From an uncultured Eubacteriales bacterium (GTDB lineage: Bacteria; Bacillota; Clostridia; Christensenellales; Borkfalkiaceae): a stretch of DNA of 5,689 nt. The stretch lies in assembly GCA_902797515.1 (NCBI GenBank), contig CADBSX010000121.1:1-5689 (forward strand). Direction: 5' to 3'. Of the stretch, positions 1 through 5,689 are shown piece after piece. The notes beneath the pieces are model-generated. The model ran no database searches. It had not been told where the DNA came from and saw nothing but the letters and a program-made list of their open reading frames with translations. Both the position numbers and the translations under genes were made by a program. Every line of letters starts with the position of its first letter. The first letter of the stretch is position 1.

Positions 1-639
1 AAAAATCCGCGAGCAGTCTTTCACAGCGACGGCGTTCAGGCGTTCGGGAAATTGAATACGAAATCGGGCTTTTCAGCCGATCTTTACAGTATAAGCGCGC
101 ATAAGATAGGCGGGATAAAGGGCGTAGGCGCGCTCGTCAAGAAAAAGGGCGTCGCCGTAAAGCCGCTGATTTTCGGCGGCGGACAGGAATTTACTCTTCG
201 CAGCGGAACGGAAAATATCTACGGAATAAACGTCTTTTCCGAGGCTCTGAAAATAAATTCGGGCAAAATCGAGGAAAATTACGAGAAAGTCGCGAAAATA
301 AAAAGGGATTTCGCTTTAAGACTGAACGCCGAAGATATGCGGATAATTTCGGGCGAAAACTCTTCGCCTTACGTCCTTTCCGTTTCGGCGGAAGGACTTC
401 GCGGCGAGGTCATACAGCACATGATGGAAGATTTCGGCGTGATAATCGGCACGGGATCGGCGTGTTCTTCAAAGAGCCGCCACAGCAGAATACTGAAAGA
501 GTGCGGATATTCGAACGGAACGCTCGACGGCGCGTTAAGAATAAGTTTCGCGGGAAATACCTCTTACGACGAAGCGATGTTTGCGGCGGATAAACTGAAC
601 CGTTGCGTCGCCGCGCTTAAAGGAGTAATGAAAAAATAA
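1..639 (+). CDS. Cysteine desulfurase (NifS/IscS family), 3' portion, 5' end cut by window
   Basis: This PLP-dependent enzyme removes sulfur from L-cysteine, leaving alanine and an enzyme-bound persulfide that is passed to sulfur acceptors in the cytoplasm. Frame 1 is open from the first base, so the gene begins upstream; the TTG at 52 is internal. Of the 212 visible residues, the fragment starts inside the PLP-binding half with an HSDGVQAFGK segment (family form HxDxxQ). It continues with SAHKIGG, whose Lys35 is the expected PLP Schiff-base lysine, then GGGQEFTLRSGTEN, the usual substrate and cofactor-binding stretch. GTGSACSS carries the expected catalytic Cys155 on its mobile loop. The C-terminal small domain looks complete and ends at TAA. 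The stop overlaps the thiI start by one base. In Bacillus subtilis a dedicated desulfurase (NifZ) adjoins thiI and feeds it sulfur; I infer the same role here. General IscS-like Fe-S supply cannot be excluded. Confidence 0.95.
   Translation, partial: KNPRAVFHSDGVQAFGKLNTKSGFSADLYSISAHKIGGIKGVGALVKKKGVAVKPLIFGGGQEFTLRSGTENIYGINVFSEALKINSGKIEENYEKVAKIKRDFALRLNAEDMRIISGENSSPYVLSVSAEGLRGEVIQHMMEDFGVIIGTGSACSSKSRHSRILKECGYSNGTLDGALRISFAGNTSYDEAMFAADKLNRCVAALKGVMKK
619..625 (+). promoter_or_regulatory. Ribosome binding site of thiI, unusually long spacing
   Basis: AAAGGAG is a strong Shine-Dalgarno match inside the last codons of the desulfurase gene. It lies 13 bases before the thiI ATG at 639, longer than the usual 5-10. 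A closer ATG at 628 is in the desulfurase frame and reaches its stop after three codons, so it is not a gene start. No other thiI start is possible between the in-frame TAA at 618 and 639. Start-stop overlap (TAATG) suggests translational coupling that tolerates the long spacing. Confidence 0.7.
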
Positions 640-1796
640 TGGATAGAATAGTTATTATAAGAGTTTGCGAGATATTTTTAAAGGGCAAAAACAGATTTTA
701 TTTCGTCAATCTTTTGGAAGAACACATAAAAGAGGCGTTGAAAAAAGTAAAATGCGACGTAAAGAAGTTGCAGATGCGTTATCTTGTCGAAAACTTCGAC
801 GAAAGCGACTATGAAGAGATCGTTTCCGCGCTTCTGAAAGTGAGCGGAATACATACTTTAAGTCCCGCGTACGGCGTTAAAAGCGAGTATGAAAAAATAC
901 GCGATTGCGTTTTGAAGATATGCGAAGAAAAGACGGGAACTTTCAAAGTGGAAACGAACAGAGCGGACAAGTCTTTTCCGATTCACTCCGTCGAACTCTC
1001 TTCGACGCTCGGCGGCGATATTCTCGAAAAATACGGCGATAAACTGAAAGTTGACGTCAAAGAGCCGTCTTTCGTCGTAAAGGTCGATTTGCGGGAAAAC
1101 GGCGAGGCGCTCGTCTATACGGACGTTATAAAGGGAATAGGCGGGATGCCCGTAGGCTCTTCGGGGAAAGGTTTTCTGATGCTTTCCGGCGGCATCGACA
1201 GTCCTGTCGCCGGATACCTTATGTGTAAGCGCGGTATGAAGATATCCGCCGTCCATTTCCACAGTTATCCATATACGGGCGAGGCGGCGAAAGAGAAGGT
1301 CGTCGCCCTCGGAAAGTTGCTTTCCGCGTATAATATCGGACTTACGTTATACGTCGTGAAATTTACGGAAATTCAGGAAAAAATACACGAAAAATGCGCG
1401 GAAGATCTTATGATAACCATGATGCGCAGATTTATGATGCGGATAACCGAAAAATTGGCATTGAGATACGGCGGTCAGGCGATAATTACGGGCGAAAGTT
1501 TAGGGCAGGTCGCAAGCCAGACGACGGAAAGCATAACTTCTTCCAACTCGGTCGTCAAAATGCCCGTGTTCAGACCGCTTATCGCTTTCGATAAACTCGA
1601 AACGATCGGGATCGCCGAAAAAATCGGCACTTACGAAACGTCCGTTCTGCCTTACGAAGATTGCTGTACGGTGTTTTTGCCGAAATTTCCCGCAATAAAA
1701 CCAAAGCCCGAAAGAATACTGAAAGAAGAGGCGAAACTCGACGTTGACGCGCTCGTTAAAAACGCGCTCGAAAACGTTGAGATAATCGAACTTTAA
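639..1796 (+). CDS. thiI: tRNA 4-thiouridine synthase ThiI (no rhodanese domain)
   Basis: ThiI adenylates uridine 8 of tRNA with ATP and replaces its oxygen with sulfur to give s4U8, a near-UV sensor; in some bacteria it also takes part in thiamine thiazole synthesis. The 385-residue protein shows the family layout: an N-terminal ferredoxin-like segment (about 1-60, with EIFLKGKNR), a THUMP RNA-binding domain (about 61-165), then the PP-loop ATPase domain with SGGIDSP at 183-189. Other family stretches are HFHSYPYT, ITGESLGQVASQT and LPYEDCCTVFLP. Cys342 and Cys343 in that last motif lie where the conserved active-site cysteine (E. coli Cys344) is expected. The protein ends soon after, so the C-terminal rhodanese domain of E. 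coli ThiI is absent, as in Bacillus forms that take sulfur from a partner desulfurase. That partner is encoded immediately upstream with a one-base overlap. A small oddity is RVCEI where RYGEI is usual. Its stop overlaps the stop of the opposing PBP gene. Confidence 0.97.
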   Translation: MDRIVIIRVCEIFLKGKNRFYFVNLLEEHIKEALKKVKCDVKKLQMRYLVENFDESDYEEIVSALLKVSGIHTLSPAYGVKSEYEKIRDCVLKICEEKTGTFKVETNRADKSFPIHSVELSSTLGGDILEKYGDKLKVDVKEPSFVVKVDLRENGEALVYTDVIKGIGGMPVGSSGKGFLMLSGGIDSPVAGYLMCKRGMKISAVHFHSYPYTGEAAKEKVVALGKLLSAYNIGLTLYVVKFTEIQEKIHEKCAEDLMITMMRRFMMRITEKLALRYGGQAIITGESLGQVASQTTESITSSNSVVKMPVFRPLIAFDKLETIGIAEKIGTYETSVLPYEDCCTVFLPKFPAIKPKPERILKEEAKLDVDALVKNALENVEIIEL

Positions 1797-3991
1797 TCTT
1801 CCCACCACGGCGTGTTTTTGATTCCTTCCTTGCCTTCCGTTTTCACGGAAGGCAAGGTTATTTTTTCGCCTTTTACAGTGATCCCGTCGGATATAAGGAA
1901 AGGAATAATATAAAAGCGGTAAACGGCGTCGGGGACGAGATCTTTAAACTCGAAACGCTTTGCTTCCGTTCCCGAATAGATTTCTTTTTCTTCCGAGAAA
2001 AGAGTGTATCCGCAAGTTTCCATAGGGCATATATCAATTATAATTTTCTTGTTTTTATAGTCGATTTTATAGCTTTTTATGTTTGGCGTAATTTCTTTTT
2101 TCCCCGCTTTCTCGCTAGGCTCCGTTCCCTTTAAAAACCAAAATCCTACGGAAGACCTGTCAGATTTTTCGGAAAGGAAAATCTTATGATTCAGGTCGTA
2201 TTCGTTTTTGTCTATTCGAGTGAAAACCACGCCGCTCGGCGCGGAAAAATTTTGCGGCTTTACGTCTTTGTATAAATTTTTGATTATATCTCTCGCGATC
2301 ATCGAGGGATAAGTGCTGCCGGAAACAGAGTTATCGGTTAATCCTTCTTTTTTGCCGAGCCAAACGAGAACCGTATGTTTTGAAGTGTAAGCGACGCAGT
2401 ATGCGTCGGTGTTTCCTTGTTTCGTTCCGTTTGTTCCCGTTTTCGCGCAGATATCGAAGTCGAAACAGTTCAGTTTTTTCGCCGTTCCCGTTTTTACCGC
2501 GGATTTCAGCATATCGTTTATTATAAAAGCCGTTTCTTCCGTAAAAACTTTTTCTTCTTTTTCCGAACGTTTATAAACGGTTATACCCTTTTCGTTTTCT
2601 ATTTTTACTATTAAAAACGCTTGTTTATATATCCCGTTTCCGGAAAACGGCAGGTAAGAAGAGGCGAGTTGTTCCGCCGTTATCCCGCCCGAAAGATTTC
2701 CTAAAGCGACGGATAAATCGTCGTTTTCGTATGTTATTCCGAGTTTTTTCGCGTATTTCTTTATTTCGGCGAGACCGAGCGTTTCCGCGATTTTTACCGA
2801 CGGGACGTTCAGACTTTTCGAAAGGCTTTCTTTGAGGTTTACGTATCCGTAATATTCGTCGCCGTAGTTAGACGGCTCGAAGTCGCCGAATTTCGTTTTT
2901 TCGTCGAGTATTTTGGTCGCCTCCGTGTATTCTCCCGTTTCTATCGCGGGCGCGTAAATAAGGCACGGTTTTATCGCCGACGCGGGACACCGTTTTATCC
3001 CGTCCGCAGTCGTTCTTTCCGCTATTATTCTTCCGCTCGCGTTTTCTATTACGAGAGCGGTGTATTCCAGACCGGTTACGTATTCGCCCGCGTCGGGAAG
3101 AGAAAGCGTCGTTTCCTTATTCAAAGCGCATTTTATTTTATAGCCGTTGAGATCCGAAACGTTTTCGTATCCGAGAATATTCCTTGCTCTGTTCTTTATC
3201 ATATCGGCTACGTCGGAGAATATCCCGTCTTTCGTAAAATCTTTCTTTTTTACCGATAATTCCTTACTTATTTCTGTTTTTTCTACGTCTTTACCGATAA
3301 GGTTTTGCTTTTTCATTTCCGAAAGCACGAGATCTCTTCTTTTCTTTAATTCGTCGGGATTTTTAAAGGGATCGTACCGCGCGGGCGATTTGACTATCGC
3401 CGCGAGCGACGCGCTTTCGCCGACGGTGAGATCTTTCGGTTTTTTCCCGAAATAGGCGTTCGCGGCGGATGATATTCCGTTGCAACCGTTGCCGAAGTAA
3501 ACGGTGTTAAGATACATTTCGAGTATTTCCGCTTTTGAGTAGTTCCTTTCGAGTTCTCTGGTCAGTTTCATTTCTTTCAGTTTTCTCGTCAAAGTTTTTT
3601 CGCCGCTCAAAAACGCGTTTTTTACGAGTTGCTGGCTTATCGTCGAGCCGCCTTCCTTTATTTTCCCCGCGGTCAGGTCGGAAAAGAGCGCTCTTCCTAT
3701 CGCCCTTAAATCTATACCGTTATGCGAATAAAATCTCTTGTCCTCTATCGCGATAAACGCGTCCGTAAGATATTTCGGAAGTTCGTCCGACTTTACGTAC
3801 TGAAACGCGGACTTGTCGGGGATCTTCTCTCCGTCGGAAAAATAAACTTCGCAGCCGATATCCCCGTTTTTGAGTTTTTTATCGTCGAAAACGGCGTCTT
3901 TCGTCGCGCCTATCGCCCAAACGGTAAAGCCGAGCGCCGAAACCGCCGCCGTTAAAATGATAAAAAGAGTAATTTTAAGTATTTTTTTCAT
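1793..3991 (-). CDS. Class A penicillin-binding protein (bifunctional glycosyltransferase/transpeptidase)
   Basis: This cell-wall synthase polymerises lipid II into glycan strands and cross-links stem peptides on the outer face of the membrane. Residues about 4-28 form a signal anchor. The glycosyltransferase family 51 domain has its motifs in order: EDKRFYSHNG at 83-92 with catalytic Glu83, GGSTISQQ at 114-121, RKLKE at 136-140, and ILEMYLNTVYFG at 156-167. The transpeptidase domain carries SAIK (nucleophile Ser338, Lys341), SLN (393-395) and KTGT (517-520), so both activities look intact. The strand before the nucleophile is compact. Residues about 633-714 form a beta-rich tail, perhaps fibronectin-III-like, with C655 and C660 close together. 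The tail ends in TPWWED. At 732 residues the length is normal for the class. The ATG at 3991 directly precedes the anchor, but no Shine-Dalgarno is visible upstream. Only a weak -10-like TAAAAT on the minus strand (4017-4022) was found. The gene appears monocistronic, convergent with thiI and divergent from miaB. The exact paralogue (ponA, pbpF or other) cannot be named. Confidence 0.96.
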   Translation of the reverse strand: MKKILKITLFIILTAAVSALGFTVWAIGATKDAVFDDKKLKNGDIGCEVYFSDGEKIPDKSAFQYVKSDELPKYLTDAFIAIEDKRFYSHNGIDLRAIGRALFSDLTAGKIKEGGSTISQQLVKNAFLSGEKTLTRKLKEMKLTRELERNYSKAEILEMYLNTVYFGNGCNGISSAANAYFGKKPKDLTVGESASLAAIVKSPARYDPFKNPDELKKRRDLVLSEMKKQNLIGKDVEKTEISKELSVKKKDFTKDGIFSDVADMIKNRARNILGYENVSDLNGYKIKCALNKETTLSLPDAGEYVTGLEYTALVIENASGRIIAERTTADGIKRCPASAIKPCLIYAPAIETGEYTEATKILDEKTKFGDFEPSNYGDEYYGYVNLKESLSKSLNVPSVKIAETLGLAEIKKYAKKLGITYENDDLSVALGNLSGGITAEQLASSYLPFSGNGIYKQAFLIVKIENEKGITVYKRSEKEEKVFTEETAFIINDMLKSAVKTGTAKKLNCFDFDICAKTGTNGTKQGNTDAYCVAYTSKHTVLVWLGKKEGLTDNSVSGSTYPSMIARDIIKNLYKDVKPQNFSAPSGVVFTRIDKNEYDLNHKIFLSEKSDRSSVGFWFLKGTEPSEKAGKKEITPNIKSYKIDYKNKKIIIDICPMETCGYTLFSEEKEIYSGTEAKRFEFKDLVPDAVYRFYIIPFLISDGITVKGEKITLPSVKTEGKEGIKNTPWWED
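1828..1866 (+). terminator. Rho-independent terminator of the desulfurase-thiI transcript
   Basis: A perfect 12-bp inverted repeat (CCTTGCCTTCCG at 1828-1839, CGGAAGGCAAGG at 1846-1857) gains a 13th T-A pair around a TTTC loop. It is followed by the U-rich tract TTATTTTTT at 1858-1866. It lies 31 bases after the thiI stop, the right place to end that transcript. On the minus strand the sequence after the hairpin is not U-rich, so it should act only on + strand transcription. The whole element lies within the last codons of the opposing PBP gene, where the stem encodes the LPSVKTEGK part of its tail. Confidence 0.88.
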
Positions 3992-4040
3992 AACATTATT
4001 TTGCAGATTATTATTTATTTTATGCCCGCCGAAAAAACGC

Positions 4041-4069
4041 TTGAAAAATTTGTCTTTTTTTAGTATAAT
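4041..4069 (+). promoter_or_regulatory. Sigma-A type promoter of miaB-mutS
   Basis: TTGAAA at 4041-4046 (-35, five of six matches to TTGACA) and TATAAT at 4064-4069 (-10, perfect) are separated by exactly 17 bases, the optimal spacing. A T7 run (4055-4061) sits in the spacer. Transcription should begin near 4075-4077, only about 3-5 bases before the miaB ATG at 4080. The promoter lies in the 88-bp divergent region shared with the PBP gene. A poorer alternative (TTGTCT at 4050-4055, TATTAT at 4072-4077) would start transcription inside miaB and is not favoured. Confidence 0.8.
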
Positions 4070-4079
4070 AATATTATCT

Positions 4080-5411
4080 ATGTCAAAGCGATATATTATA
4101 CATACATACGGATGTCAGATGAACGTTCACGAGTCCGAAAAGATCGCGGGAATACTTACCGAAAGCGGATACGTTCCTTGCGAAAGGGCGGAAGACGCGG
4201 ACGTTATAGTTTTCAACACGTGTTGCGTCAGGGAAAATGCGGAACAGCACGCCTTCGGAAATATCGGGATGCTGAAAAAACTTAAAAAGGACAAGCCCGA
4301 ACTTGTCGTCGCGGTTTGCGGCTGTATGACGCAGCAAGGGGATTTCGCCCGTCGGCTTTCCGAAACTTTTCCGTTTATAGATCTGATAATCGGAACTTAT
4401 AACATAGATAAATTCGGAGAACTGCTCAAAAAGACTGTTGAAACGAAAAAACGAGTGATAGAAATTCTCGAAAAGAACGGGGAAATCTGCGAAAACATTT
4501 CGCCACTTCGGTCGAGTTTCCCGAACGCGTGGGTGAATATAATGTACGGCTGCGACAACTTCTGTTCGTATTGCGTCGTGCCTTACGTTCGCGGTCGCGA
4601 GAGAAGTCGCAAGATAGAAAAGATACTCGAAGAGGTGAAAAGCCTTGTCAATGATGGCTATAAAGAAATAACTCTGCTCGGACAGAACGTCAATTCTTAC
4701 GGCAAAGATTTCAAAGAAAAAGGCGTCGATTTTTCCCGACTTTTAAGAGAAATAGGCAGAATAGACGGTAAATTCCGTTTAAGGTTTATGTCCAACCATC
4801 CGAAAGATCTGACGGAAGAAGTCGCGCTTGCGATATCTGAAAATCCGCACGCGTGCAAAGCGGTGCATTTGCCCGTGCAATCGGGCTCGGACAGAATATT
4901 GTCGCTTATGAACAGGCGTTATACGAGAGAAAAGTTCCTGTCCGAAGTCTCGATGATCAGAAAAATCATACCTGACTGCGCGATTTCCACGGATATCATA
5001 GTCGGATTTCCGACCGAGACGGAAGAGGAGTTTTCGGAAACGCTTTCTTTGGTGAAAGAAGTCGGATTTTGCGGAGCGTTTACTTTCGTGTATTCGCCGC
5101 GAGCGGGAACGAAAGCCGCGGTTATGGACGGTCAGATCGACGCGGAAACGAAAAAAGACAGGATAATGCGGCTGGTCGATTTGCAGAATGCGATAAACAG
5201 GGCGGATTCCGAAAAATACGTCGGGAAAACCGTCGAGATACTCGTCGAGGATTTCGACGAGAAAAAGAAAGCGTATATGGGCAGGGACGAACGGGGAAAA
5301 ATGGCGTATTTTCCCTATTCCGAAAAAATAGTCGGAAAATTCATCGACGCGAAGATAACTTCCGCGAGCGGGATGTCTTTGATAGGCGAAGTCGAAAAAG
5401 TAAAAGGATAA
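4080..5411 (+). CDS. miaB: tRNA-2-methylthio-N6-dimethylallyladenosine synthase MiaB
   Basis: MiaB is a radical-SAM methylthiotransferase that converts i6A37 to ms2i6A37 in tRNAs reading UNN codons, which stabilises codon-anticodon pairing. The 443-residue product has the three parts of the family. The N-terminal UPF0004 domain has THTYGCQMN-like sequence TYGCQMN, NTCCVRE and VCGCMTQQ, whose Cys12, Cys48 and Cys82 should bind the auxiliary 4Fe-4S cluster. The radical-SAM core has CDNFCSYC at 158-165 with Cys158, Cys162 and Cys165, followed by VVPYVRGRERSR. A C-terminal TRAM RNA-binding domain covers about 375-440. TYGCQMN, the VRGRERSR stretch and the TRAM domain favour MiaB over MtaB or RimO. 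I chose the ATG at 4080 because family homology begins right after it. The frame is open upstream to 3870, but that extension would run through the promoter and into the PBP gene. No Shine-Dalgarno precedes the ATG. mutS follows after 6 bases. Confidence 0.96.
   Translation: MSKRYIIHTYGCQMNVHESEKIAGILTESGYVPCERAEDADVIVFNTCCVRENAEQHAFGNIGMLKKLKKDKPELVVAVCGCMTQQGDFARRLSETFPFIDLIIGTYNIDKFGELLKKTVETKKRVIEILEKNGEICENISPLRSSFPNAWVNIMYGCDNFCSYCVVPYVRGRERSRKIEKILEEVKSLVNDGYKEITLLGQNVNSYGKDFKEKGVDFSRLLREIGRIDGKFRLRFMSNHPKDLTEEVALAISENPHACKAVHLPVQSGSDRILSLMNRRYTREKFLSEVSMIRKIIPDCAISTDIIVGFPTETEEEFSETLSLVKEVGFCGAFTFVYSPRAGTKAAVMDGQIDAETKKDRIMRLVDLQNAINRADSEKYVGKTVEILVEDFDEKKKAYMGRDERGKMAYFPYSEKIVGKFIDAKITSASGMSLIGEVEKVKG
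5403..5408 (+). promoter_or_regulatory. Ribosome binding site of mutS
   Basis: AAAGGA overlaps the last codons of miaB and lies 9 bases before the mutS ATG at 5418. It supports that start and translation of mutS from a shared miaB-mutS transcript. Confidence 0.75.
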
Positions 5412-5417
5412 AAATTT

Positions 5418-5689
5418 ATGACTGTTCAGACAAAAGAAAAAAAGGCGGAAAAAAGCGAATATTCCCCGATGATGCAGCATTATCTGAAAATAAAAAATCA
5501 GTATAAAGACTGCGTAGTATTTTACAGGCTCGGGGATTTTTACGAAATGTTTTTCGACGACGCGGAAAAAGTTTCCGCGATGCTCGACCTCACTCTGACG
5601 GGCAGGGATTGCGGAAAAGGGCGCGCGCCGATGTGCGGCGTTCCGTATCACGCCGCCGACACGTATATCGCGAAGTTGGTAGAACAGGG
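5418..5689 (+). CDS. mutS: DNA mismatch repair protein MutS, N-terminal portion, 3' end cut by window
   Basis: MutS binds mismatches and small loops in newly replicated DNA and uses ATP to recruit MutL. Only 90 codons are visible, all within the N-terminal mismatch-recognition domain I; the connector, clamp and ATPase domains lie beyond the window. After a lysine- and glutamate-rich start come [14 protein letters not shown], then [15 protein letters not shown]. Within the latter, Phe41-Tyr-Glu43 matches the Phe-x-Glu motif (E. coli Phe36 and Glu38) that stacks on and hydrogen-bonds the mispaired base. LTLTGRDCG and [18 protein letters not shown] follow, both typical of MutS1. This motif and the usual miaB-mutS order in Firmicutes separate it from MutS2, which lacks domain I. 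The ATG at 5418 has a good ribosome binding site and sits 6 bases after the miaB stop, so the two genes are very probably co-transcribed. Confidence 0.96.
   Translation, partial: MTVQTKEKKAEKSEYSPMMQHYLKIKNQYKDCVVFYRLGDFYEMFFDDAEKVSAMLDLTLTGRDCGKGRAPMCGVPYHAADTYIAKLVEQ

Noticed and set aside
52..54. TTG as a start codon giving a 195-residue desulfurase
   Set aside because: The frame is open to base 1 and the residues before it carry conserved desulfurase sequence, so the true start lies outside the window.
858..1262. Minus-strand open frame of 134 codons within thiI
   Set aside because: ThiI motifs cover the same stretch on the plus strand; the minus product shows no domain or ribosome binding site.
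1747..1770. Direct repeat of ACGCGCTCG, two copies 15 bases apart near the thiI end
   Set aside because: It is a short repeat inside coding sequence, explained by two similar Ala-Leu codon runs; no further copies or structure.
4051..4061. T-rich run before miaB as a possible terminator
   Set aside because: No stable hairpin precedes it, and it fits as spacer between the -35 and -10 boxes.
3870..4079. Longer upstream start for miaB
   Set aside because: The extension is antisense to the PBP signal anchor, runs through the promoter and has no family similarity; MiaB homology begins just after 4080.
4779..5651. A 290-codon open frame on the minus strand across miaB and mutS
   Set aside because: It lies opposite clear MiaB and MutS coding sequence. 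Its product is rich in Arg, Phe and His with no recognisable motif, as expected of a frame shadow.

Overview
The window reads as an ordinary chromosomal housekeeping region of an uncultured, probably anaerobic Firmicute of the Clostridia type. This placement is an inference from three things: the miaB-mutS gene order, the pairing of a cysteine desulfurase with a ThiI that lacks a rhodanese domain, and the style of the class A penicillin-binding protein (PBP). No 16S rRNA or other decisive marker is present. Coding density is very high. All four complete gene ends use TAA. No mobile element, tRNA, rRNA or CRISPR array was seen.

Left block (about 1-1870, + strand): the 3' part of a NifS/IscS-type cysteine desulfurase overlaps thiI by one base (TAATG). 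The pair looks like a dedicated sulfur relay for 4-thiouridine at tRNA position 8. A strong intrinsic terminator (1828-1866) follows thiI, but it lies inside the 3' end of the opposing gene.

Middle block (1793-3991, - strand): a complete class A PBP with a signal anchor, a glycosyltransferase domain, a transpeptidase domain and a small C-terminal beta-rich domain. Its stop codon overlaps the thiI stop, so the two genes converge with a 4-base overlap.

Right block (about 4041-5689, + strand): after an 88-bp divergent intergenic region come a complete miaB (tRNA ms2i6A37 methylthiotransferase) and the first 90 codons of mutS (mismatch recognition), separated by 6 bases and probably co-transcribed. 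A near-consensus sigma-A promoter sits so close to the miaB ATG that the transcript should be leaderless or nearly so.

Functionally, both flanks of the PBP gene handle tRNA thiolation: ThiI with its desulfurase on the left, and MiaB, which needs Fe-S clusters, on the right. I found no credible new multigene system. The points most worth checking are the predicted leaderless miaB transcript, the terminator embedded in the PBP gene, and the absence of a Shine-Dalgarno sequence at both genes that start from the divergent region.
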